A stretch of DNA of 22,358 nucleotides from Zygnema circumcarinatum (lineage: Eukaryota; Streptophyta; Zygnematophyceae; Zygnematales; Zygnemataceae), in assembly GCA_037447605.1 (NCBI GenBank), contig CM074814.1:221951-244308 (forward strand), in the 5' to 3' direction. Each line of letters starts with the position of its first letter. The stretch's first letter is position 1. The translations under genes and the position numbers were made by a program. Positions 9,839 to 18,552 of the stretch are shown here, one piece after another. Below the pieces are notes generated by a model. That model searched no databases. It saw nothing but the letters and a program-made list of their open reading frames with translations, and was not told the DNA's origin.

Positions 9839-10339
9839 TTTCAAGCTGGCTGAAAGCCACAGTCGACGACCTGATAATACCAATCACATGCAAGCAGAGG
9901 AATAACTTTAACGTATTTAAATTGTGTATGCATTTTAAAGATGCTCAGCAGAGCAAACTAGGGGACTTAGTCCACATTTTTCTCAGGATTTATCTCGTCG
10001 TTGCCAACGTCTTTAGACACTCGTTTTGAATATGACCGAATGAGCGGCATTTGTAACGGAAAAGTATCAGGCTCGGAAAACCCCTCTTATGTGAGGAAAA
10101 AATCAGAGAAAGAAGAACCTTGACAAGTAGAGACTCTTCTGACCCGCAAAAACAGAATCACGGATTATTTTAGATAAATAATTGAAAGAGTTCCCAATCC
10201 GACTATGAAAAGTGTCATCACGTGAGCCAAGGGAAGGTCAATAAAACTGGTATGCCTACTTCGAGCCAAGCATGCAAAGTCTTGCTCAAATGCAGCAAGA
10301 TGGTCAAGCTCTTGCAAACTTTAACATCTTTGAGAGGTC

Positions 10340-10480
10340 GAGGGAAAACGAGTGTGATAACTAAGAAACACACATACACTTACAAACATTCATACGCATG
10401 CATACTCACAGAAAAAAATAGCCATAAAAATCCGATCTATAAGAATCCTGCTCAAAACACTGCAGAATCGTGAAAACGTA
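10340..10480. other. Block not shared with the right arm
   Basis: Homology with the right arm stops near 10335 and resumes near 10480. The left block contains CA-rich words (ACACATACACTTACA) and matches nothing evident in the opposite 12545-12852 segment. It falls in the inferred 5' leader/first intron of the left transporter copy. Confidence 0.6.
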
Positions 10481-11365
10481 GAAATACCAGCAACAGCAGC
10501 CCTTCTCTTTGGCTGCTGATGCAAGAAGCCTAACAATCCGCCTTATAACAGGAGAACTGAAGCTCCAAGGCACGCAGAAATGGCGGCTACAGGCGCTCCT
10601 GCTTCTTCTTCTCCTCTGCCACTGCAAGGGCCTCGCCTCGCCTCCCTCGGTCGTTGCAGCTGCAGCGGGCCTCTTATCCATTCAAACACTGTGCCAACTT
10701 CCAAGAACTTTCAGTCGACGGCGGTTCCGAAATCCGTCAACGTCTTGACCGACAGTGACGCAAGAAGTCGGCCCACCGACTTTACGCAGAACGGACGCGT
10801 ACCATTTTGGGTGGAAAATTCCTTGAAGATGTCCTCCAATGAAAGATCGCCACGTAGGATTACATACACACTTGACATGCTTGTATTTGTCCACGTGAGC
10901 GATTTATACGCTTATTGGATTTTACGATCCTCTCTACAAACCGCGCGATCCCGTCGAGCTGTCGTTATCAGTTTGCGGGCAGAAAGGTTGGATTTCCGCT
11001 GACGGTGACGTCACATCCTAACGGAAGCGGTCAGGCCGGACTAGTCCTCCCTCGGGCGCATTCGATACACCGCCACGTGGATTCCAATGATCTCGCCACG
11101 TGGCAACTCTCAGAGAGGCTGACCGACAGGCGACGACCTCGTCAAAGGCCTATCTGACGTGGCAATCGCTCGTGGAGCTGCCACGTCGTGACATCTGCAA
11201 GACTGCGGCTTTTTGATCGACACGTGGATATGAATAGAGCGGAAGAGCGACCACCTGCCGCAGAATCTGCCACGTGGAGGAACTGTGAGAAAGGCAGGGT
11301 TTGGACCAGCTGGTTGTCTCGTGGCGGATGGGATGACTGTCATGCAAGCGGCCTGCGGCAGCGTC

Positions 11366-11410
11366 AGCCGTCAGCCGTCAGCCGTCAGCCGTCATCCGTC
11401 AGCCGTCAGG
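11366..11410. repeat. 7-bp tandem repeat (CGTCAGC)n at the palindrome's inner edge
   Basis: About six copies of CGTCAGC, one with CGTCATC, ending the left arm. The right arm has a shorter mirrored version (about 11665-11690, GACGGCT units). It borders the non-palindromic spacer. Confidence 0.8.
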
Positions 11411-11414
11411 TTTG

Positions 11415-11657
11415 CAGACGGCCGGCCGGCGGGCTCGCCAGGTCCTGCCTGGGGCCGGTACGGACAGAGTGTACGGAATTGCTCGGGACGAGAGTCAGGA
11501 GACTCAGGACTTAGGGTGGGCATGAAGTCAAGGGACGAGGCAGGGACTTTCAGAGGTTTAGATTTCAGACGTTCTGATATCTGGATTCGGACGTTCTGAA
11601 AGATATCTGAAAGATATCTGAAAGATTCAGAGTTTTGAACTGCGACATAGAACCTGA
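11415..11657. other. Non-palindromic spacer at the centre of the inverted duplication
   Basis: About 243 bp without a mirror partner. It contains an 11-bp tandem (TCTGAAAGATA, three copies at about 11595-11630) and CGGCCGGCCGGCGGG. No gene is visible. It is the likely junction at which the inverted duplication formed. Confidence 0.65.
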
Positions 11658-12499
11658 CAAACCTGACGACTGACGGCTGACGGCTGCCGGCCGCTGCCTG
11701 ACCGTCATCCACAGGTGACGACCCGCCGGTCCAAACCCTGCCTTTCTCCGAGTTCCTCTCCTCCACGTGGCAGCTTCTGCTGCAGGTGGTCCCGCTTCCG
11801 CTCTATTCTTTTCCATATGTCGATCAATAAGCCGCAGCCTATCCAAGGTTTTCCACGTGTCAGCCCCAGAGAGCGTTCGCCACGTCAGACAAGTCTATGA
11901 CGAGGACGTCGCCTGTCGGTGATCTGCTACGTGGCGAATTGTTTGGACTCCACGTGGTGGAGTATTGGATCGCGTCCGAGGGAGGACTGGTCCGGCCTGA
12001 CCGCTTCCGTCAGGATGTGACGTCACCATCAGCGGAAATCCAACCTTTCTGCCCGCAGACTGATAACGACGGCCTCACGGATCGCGCGGTTTGCAGAGGA
12101 TCGTATGATACAATACTGACGTGGACCAATAGGAAATAAGTCACGTGTACATTTAGTCCTACGTGGCAAACTTCCATTGGCGAACGTCTTCAAGGAATTT
12201 TGCATCCAAAATGGTACGCGTCTGTTCTGCGAAAAGTCGGTGGGCCGACTTCTGGCGTCACTGTCGGTCGAGACGTCGACGGATTTCGGAACCGCCGTCG
12301 ACTGAAAGTCCTTGGAAGTTGGCAGAGTGTTTGAATGGATAGAGGGCCGCTGCAGCTGCAACTACAACTAGGAGGCGAAGCGAAGCGAGGCTCGTGCAGG
12401 AGTAGGAGCAGAAGAAGAAGCAGGAGCGCCTGTAGCCGCAATTTCTGCGCGCCTTGGAGCTTCGGTTCTCCTCTTATAAGGCGGATTGTTAGGCTTCTT

Positions 12500-12585
12500 G
12501 CTAAAGGGAAGGGCTGCTGCTGCTGCTGCTGCTTCCCTCATTGCAGTGCAGAGTTTTTGTGGACGAATTACATTGAAATCATTTG
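12500..12585 (+). other. Probable 5' UTR exon of the right transporter gene
   Basis: Downstream of a TATAAG motif (12475-12480), the sequence runs through a (GCT)n repeat to a good donor (GTAAGT at 12586). An acceptor (TATCAG, ending 13322) lies 32 nt before the ATG at 13355, so a 5' UTR intron of about 737 nt is likely. The start of this exon is a guess. Confidence 0.4.
12511..12532. repeat. (GCT)n trinucleotide repeat in the right 5' leader
   Basis: About six to seven GCT units. The mirrored site in the left arm (about 10487-10505) has only a short interrupted CAGCAACAGCAG, so the length differs between the arms. Confidence 0.85.
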
Positions 12586-13354
12586 GTAAGTGCGCTTGCT
12601 GTTTTGGAAGTCTTGCCGCATTCAAGAATTGCTTCTCCAAGTAGGATAGCGAAAATATCATAAGCTTCCAGCTGCACATTGGCTGCAATCACCTACCTGA
12701 TATTTCAGCAGATTTCTTGCGTTCTATGGCCTCAGATTGCTTTGCCGTTTGAAGATTATTTGCTGCATTCAACCAGCTTTCGATCCTGTTTATTCAATTT
12801 TTTGACTGCTTATCAGTGTCAAAATATTTCCTCTTAATTGATTGATTTATCCTCAAAGATGTTAAACTTTGCAAGAGCCTGATCATCTTGCTGTATTTCA
12901 GCAAGAATTTTCATGCTTGGCTCGTTGATGTAGGCATACCAGCTGTGTTGACCTTCCCTTGGCTCACCGTGCTGACACTTTTCGTAGTCGGATATGGAAT
13001 TCTTTTGATTTACTTATCTAAACTAAGCCGTGTTTCTGACGTTTTTGCGGGTCAGAAGAGTCTCTTCTTGTCAAGGTTCTTATTTCTCTGATTTTTTCCT
13101 CACATAAGAGGGGTTTCCGAGCCTCATAATTTTCCGTTACAAATGCCGTACATTTGGTCATCTACAAAACGAGTGTCTGAAGACGTTGGCAATGACGAGA
13201 TAGATCCTGAGAAAAATGCGGACTAAGTACCCTAGTTTGCTCTGCTGAGCATCTTTAAAATGCATGCACAGTTCAATTACGTTAAAGTTATTCCTCTGCT
13301 TGCATGTGATTGGTACTATCAGGTCGTCGACTGTGGCTTTCAGCCAGCTTGAAA

Positions 13355-16300
13355 ATGGCAGGAGGAGTTGTACCCGTTGGCCCGCCAGGACAGTCCGTGG
13401 CGCGGTATAATGGTGGGCTGACCATTTTCGTTTTGTTCACAAGTATCATCGCTGCTAGCGGAGGCTTGCTGTTTGGGTAAGTTATGGTTTGAATTTGCTT
13501 TCAAACATGAGCTTACAAACGTGCGAGAGGAGAACGCGAGCTCCACTTTTTTGTATGATTGCATGAATTAAAATTTTCTTGAATTTTTCGATTACATGCA
13601 GTTAGAACTAAAAAGAGCAGCTGCGTCGACTGCTTTATACGATGTGCAGATATGACAATGGAGTCACCGGAGGGGTAACTGCAATGCGTTCCTTTCTGTC
13701 AAAGTTCTTTCCAGCAGTCTTAACGGCTGAAGAAGAAGGCATTGGCAACAACAGCGCTTATTGCAAGTACAACAACCAGATGCTGCAGCTGTTTACATCA
13801 TCTCTCTTCATTGCTGGCTTGGTGGGAAGGTGAGACCGGCAAACTGCTGATTTTTTTTTCCTGGCACGAGATCTAAAATTTACTTATGCAATCAAAAGTT
13901 TCTTTTCCTTTGATTGATGCTTATCCACAGATTTTCTTGCTTGAGATAGAGAATTGGAATTGATCAAGAGAAGTGCCTCTTGAAGAAGGATACCTTCTGG
14001 ATACATTTCGCGTAATCTTGCTTTGTTTGGCAGTACTTGCTCGGACGCTCGTCGTTCGTTACACCTTTCGGACCAAAAGATTTCTCACGCTTTGTCTTGG
14101 AACTGGCATTTTGAGCCTCTTCCTTTCTTTTGTAGCGTTCCTGCAGCTTACACCACTCGATATTGGGGCCGCAAAGCCTCCATGCTCATTGCGGCTATTT
14201 CTTATTGCACTGGGGTCATCCTAGTCACTTCTGCAGGTTATCGTTCTTTCTTCTTCTGCCAAGAAAGCTACGATTATTCTTTTTTTTGTACTTGTAAACT
14301 GTTGCCTGTCCAGAGTAGAGAACTTGGCAAGTTCTTTGCAACCTATGCAGCTTCGTCCAAGACCTTGTCACTTAGATCGTTGTGCAGAACAGCTGTATGG
14401 CAGTGTCACTCAGTGACCTTTTTTTTTGTTAGAATGTCAAATTTCTTACGTGGAGTTTGTTTAATGATGCAGTTAACCTGGCGATGTTGGTTGTTGGTCG
14501 AGTTTTTCTTGGTTTTGGCGTTGGATTTGCGAACCAGTGCGTTACGTTGTATAACTCAGAGATGGCACCCGCCCATCTCCGCGGGGCTCTTAATATATTT
14601 TTCCAGGTTCTCATCAGTCTGCATCTCATTTCCATTCCATCATAGCTGTTGCGAAAGAATATTGCAAAACTAATAGACAAAAACCTTGTTCGTTATCTTT
14701 ACATACCTTCGTAGTAAATATTGGGGCATTTTTTAATGATATGTTGTCCACATAGATGGGAGTACGTGTGATTAGGTTTTGGGCTTGTGTGTTTCTACAG
14801 TTGGCAGTTACGATCGGTATCTTCGCTGCTCAGTTAATCAACTACGGGACTCAACATATCGACAACTGGGGCTGGCGCTTGTCTCTTGGAGCAGCAAGTG
14901 AGAAAACGTAACCAGACAGGACGATAGATTGAGAAAAAATTAGCTTGTACATGCATTGAATTGTTCGTCCTTAAATTAGTATTATCCTTTTTGGAGGTGG
15001 AGAAGTATTTTAAACCATCAAAGGTTCCCGAATGCGAATTCAACTTTTTGGTGCCTTTCGACGTTCTGACTTTAACGTGTGACTCGTATCCTGCAGTCGT
15101 ACCTAGCGTGATTCTTCTATTTGGCGGCCTCTTTCTGCCAGATACCCCTAACAGTCTGATAGAGAGAGGGAAATTCGAGGAGGGTCGCCGAGTACTTCAG
15201 CGTGTTCGGGGTGTGGAGGTATAGTTACTAAATCGACTCTACAGTCGTTGCCATGAAGTTCTCAAATTCTAAACTCACACTGCATGACTCTGGAGGTCTG
15301 ACACACGGCCTACAAAATTGATACTGCTTGTTCCTGTCTGTTTTACTGACGATTGTTGGACGCAATTTCTGGCATGACTGTTTTTACAGTTTTGTGTCTT
15401 CTCGGTACGTAATCTTCTTGTCGTTGCTCTATATCTTCGTGTGCAGGATGTGGATGCAGAATATGATGACATCAAGTATGCAGTGCAGAGTGTTCAAAGT
15501 GCTGAAGAAAGGTGGACAGCCATCTTCACGTAAGTCATCCAGCGGGGTCAGAAAGGTGTCCATTTTGATGTGCTTCTCTTTCGTTTGAGCATGTTCCTGT
15601 CCTTGTACTACAACCCATCGCTTTTCATCTCATTTTGCCTATGTAGAGAGCCTATAGTGTCCTCTGTGATCTTGAGAGAAAAACGAGCACATAATTCTGA
15701 AACCTGGAAGCTCTGTTGTTGTCTTGCAGTCGAAAGTATCGCCCTCAGCTTTTGATCTGCACCCTGATGCCTCTCTTCCAGCAATTCACAGGAATAAACG
15801 CCATTATATTTTACGCTCCGCAGCTATTCAATAGTTTGGGCTCTGGTCAAAGCAGCGCCCTCCTATCCACGATAATTATCGGTGCTGTCAATGTCGTTTC
15901 CACCCTTGTCGCGGTCTTCTTAGTCGACCGAGTCGGAAGGAAGCCGCTATTGATAGAGGCGGGCGTGCAGATGTTTTGTGCCGAAGTCGCTATTGCGATC
16001 ATTCTCGGCCTCAAATTCAAGACCGCAACACTGGCAGACAACTATGCGATTGCTGTCATTGTATTGGTCTGCGTGTTTGTCAGCTGCTTCGCTTGGTCGT
16101 GGGGTGAGCCGCAAACCATTATTCTCCATTTTTCTTATTCTGTTCTTTCTTTTTTTTATCCATCCTTAATGCTGTTTTCATTCCTGTGCCTTTGGAGTCT
16201 TTGCCCCGCTTTAAACTGCAATTGAAGAGGAACATTGTTCATTCCGCAGTCCGCATTGGTGTTGCTGAAGCGGAGTATGTTATTTCCTTAGCGCCGCTTG

Positions 16301-16976
16301 TCCTTTGTGCAGGACCCCTAGCATGGCTCATTCCATCTGAGATCTGTCCTTTGGAAGTTCGCTCAATCGGGCAATCTATCAATGTGGCAACAAACTTCTT
16401 GTTCACATTTATTATTGGCCAGTTCTTCCTGTCAATGCTGTGCTCCTTCCAATGGGGCATTTTCCTCTTCTTCGCCGGGTTTGTCGTCATCATGACATTT
16501 TTCGCCGCCTTCCTTATCCCCGAGGTAATAACCATCCCCTTCCTTTAGGTTATAGTTTCGTACTCTGTTACAAATTGTCAACCAGTATTCTTTTATGCTT
16601 ATTGACACTGGCAAAATCTTCGCTTTCTTCGTTAACAACGCTATGACTACACGCAATCGTTTTTTCATTACAAAAAAGGTATTAATCAACTAATTAAAGG
16701 GTGCATTCACTGTTTCAAGCACTTTCCATACACCCGATCTCCTTGCGCTTAAACTCATAAACTCATACATATCTGTATCTTTATTAAAAAATAAAGAATT
16801 TGGTATCTTTATACTAAATTGGCCCGTTTGGTGGACAGACTAAGAACTGTCCGATTGAATCCACAATTGTGAAACTGGAAAACCACTGGTTCTGGAAAAG
16901 GTTCGTGAAGGTCCCCGTCGTCCCTTCAATTGCGATGCAAAAGTCGCACGTTGATGGCTCTACCGCTGCAGTATGA
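13355..16976 (+). CDS. Hexose/proton symporter, STP/HUP family (MFS), intact
   Basis: Sugar-proton symporter of the plasma membrane. Exons: 13355-13476, 13650-13829, 14136-14236, 14473-14606, 14801-14897, 15097-15218, 15447-15529, 15730-16103, 16313-16524, 16839-16976. The 1563 nt give 520 residues, the usual STP length, and every intron is GT-AG with matching phase. The N-terminus [10 protein letters not shown] and the [13 protein letters not shown] box resemble Chlorella HUP1. Other landmarks are WGRK (111-114), [16 protein letters not shown] from 141, PDTPNS (226-231), QQFTGIN (297-303), [21 protein letters not shown] from 405, and PETK (474-477) spanning the last intron. Twelve membrane segments are expected. 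The last exon was placed by TKNCPIE and HWFWKRF, typical of the family tail. It is the right-arm partner of the damaged minus-strand copy and shares its promoter. The transported hexose is not inferable. Confidence 0.93.
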
Positions 16977-17192
16977 TTCGGCTCTCCGATGGAAGCTCGT
17001 GAAGGCTACAGAAAGGCAAATGCTTGAAACGACAGCGGTTGAGAGTGTACGCCTGATGATCCTCAAATCCGGCACCCTTCCTTTGTCAGGTGGTTGTGGC
17101 TCAGTTCGTCACATCTTTATGGACGGGTGTCTGGCAGTGTTGGGTTGATGCCAAACTATGCATATCGCGTAGTAATAATGATTTTTTCAGCG

Positions 17193-17780
17193 CGTGTTTT
17201 TTCTAATAAGCTCAGTTTGAGTCTAATTTTGGCCTAAGGGAGAGGTGGGAAGCGAGAGAGGTAGGAGTTGAAGTGACCCTTTGGAACTGTGAAGGGAGGG
17301 AGGGGTTGTGAGAAGGTTGGATAGGGGAGTGGGGGAGAGGGAAAGGCACTGTTCCAAGTGCTGTAACCTCTGGCCAAGGACTTCATACTGTATGACTTCG
17401 TTCCACCTGTTTTTCAATCGTATGCTCTTCTTTTCCAAGCATGTCCTCAATCATACTTCCAATCAGAATGCATGCTCATATATCTTCCTGCATGCATATC
17501 AGTGAATGGACGAAGCGTATGCTGGAATGTGAAGGAGAAATGAGAGAGTGAGGGTGGGAGGGAACAAAAGTTGAGGAAGACGGAGCGTGATGGAGAGGGC
17601 CTGATATGGGAGAGGGAGAGAGGGAGAGAGTGGGAGAGGGCGGGTGAGAGGGAAAGGGAGAGGGAAACAAAAAAGGAGAGGGAGAGGGGAGGGGAGGGGG
17701 AGGAAACGGAGGGGGGGATGGAGGGAAGGGAAAGGGTGAGGGAAAGGACAGGGAGAGGGATGAGGGGACAAAAATAAATC
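17193..17780. repeat. Purine-rich low-complexity DNA beyond the palindrome
   Basis: Two GA-rich tracts (about 17232-17345 and 17520-17775; GGGAGAGGGAGA words) flank about 170 bp of ordinary sequence. No gene is supported. The long open frames are compositional. Confidence 0.75.
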
Positions 17781-17882
17781 CAGTCACCTCCCCATACATT
17801 CTATTCTCCCCTCCTAGCTTTCTAAAATCCATCCAGCACTGTTCCAACAAGATGTCCAATAAGTCTCAGGCTGAGGGTTTTG

Positions 17883-17953
17883 CTGACAGTCAACCACTGT
17901 CAGTTGGCCGGTCAATCGGTTCCATTCACTAATTCGAATAAATTTGAATTAGT
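17883..17953. repeat. Two short perfect hairpins
   Basis: CTGACAGT (17883-17890) pairs with ACTGTCAG (17896-17903) across a 5-nt loop. ACTAATTC (17928-17935) pairs with GAATTAGT (17946-17953) across a 10-nt loop. Function unknown; there is no U-run or other context for a terminator. Confidence 0.5.
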
Positions 17954-18552
17954 CATGCAGCAATTGGAACAAGCCCAAGGCACGTCTCGGTACGTAGTCT
18001 CTGACACTACTCCTCCCTTTCCTGTCCCTTAGCGTCACAAAAATAAAGTGCTCAAACCCTGACTTTTCTCCGTATTTCCATGTCCCGCTTCCGCAAACTA
18101 AACTGAAGCAGCAACTGAAGCTGGCATGGAACTGGAGGAATAGCCGCCAAGCATACTAGGTCCCCCCACTGTCTACCACTGCGTCTTTAAACAACATAAC
18201 TTTCAAAAGAGAGAATATCTGAACATGATAGCAAAGTTTTTTTTTTCTTTTTTAAACATAGAACGCTGGATTCTCCTTCGTGTCTGAACCCAACGTCCCT
18301 CCTCCATCTCTCCTCCCTCCCTCCTTCCTCTCCCTCTTTTGCCTTTCACTTCAATAGCCTACAATAGTTCATTCCTTCTTTTCTTTTAAGCTCCTTAGTT
18401 CATTTTCAGAGGGGATTGCTTCATGAAGAAAGGGTAGCAGGAGCCCTAGAAAGAATTATTCTGTGTCGCTCTTTGTCTCGCTCTTCATCTCTCTATTGCC
18501 GCTTCTCTATCTATTATTATTTTGTTTTCCCGTCCTGCTCTACCTCTCTCAT
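17954..18552. other. Region downstream of the PAN/Apple-like gene, no gene seen
   Basis: Ordinary and pyrimidine-rich sequence (CTCC words at 18290-18345, T-rich at 18237-18255). It probably contains the 3' UTR of the minus-strand gene ending at 18553, but I see no convincing polyadenylation signal. Confidence 0.4.

Larger units (their letters stand above)
5980..11414. repeat. Left arm of 11.2-kb palindrome
   Basis: Reverse-complement matches to about 11658-17192 run from near AAAAAATCATTATTACTACG (about 5985-6005) to the CGTCAGC repeats near 11410. Exons, introns, 3' flank and promoter all match. Exon 1 differs from the right copy at one of 122 positions. The main break in homology is about 10340-10480. 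The arm carries the damaged minus-strand hexose transporter copy. Confidence 0.93.
10540..12480. promoter_or_regulatory. Shared bidirectional promoter with mirrored ACGT-core motifs
   Basis: Lies between the two head-to-head transporter genes. ACGT cores occur in the left half at about 10852, 10892, 11006 (TGACGTCA), 11073, 11096, 11155, 11181, 11221 and 11270. In the right half they occur at about 11763, 11854, 11881, 11905, 11929, 11950, 12018 (TGACGTCA), 12117, 12142 and 12161. Several are perfect CCACGTGG G-boxes. In plants such motifs bind bZIP and bHLH factors; function here is inferred. TATAAG lies at 12475-12480 (plus) with a mirror at 10543-10548 (minus). Confidence 0.6.
11658..17192. 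repeat. Right arm of 11.2-kb palindrome
   Basis: Inverted partner of about 5980-11414, containing the intact plus-strand hexose transporter copy. Homology ends near 17192, just past the mirror of the left boundary. It includes about 300 bp (about 12545-12852) that replaces a shorter unrelated block in the left arm. Confidence 0.93.

Noticed and set aside
12888-13091. 67-codon plus-strand open frame in the right arm
   Set aside because: It lies in the inferred 5' leader intron of the transporter, is not preserved in the left arm, and resembles no family I know.
14023-14673. 216-codon plus-strand open frame as a single exon
   Set aside because: It reads the wrong frame of exon 4 and runs through an intron. 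The true frame gives [10 protein letters not shown] and needs splicing from 14236 to 14473.
5980-17192. Palindrome as a pure assembly artefact
   Set aside because: Scattered substitutions, a frameshift, a 20-nt indel and a non-homologous 300-bp block separate the arms, which a simple duplicated contig would not show. Allelic mis-joining is still possible, so long reads remain the decisive test.
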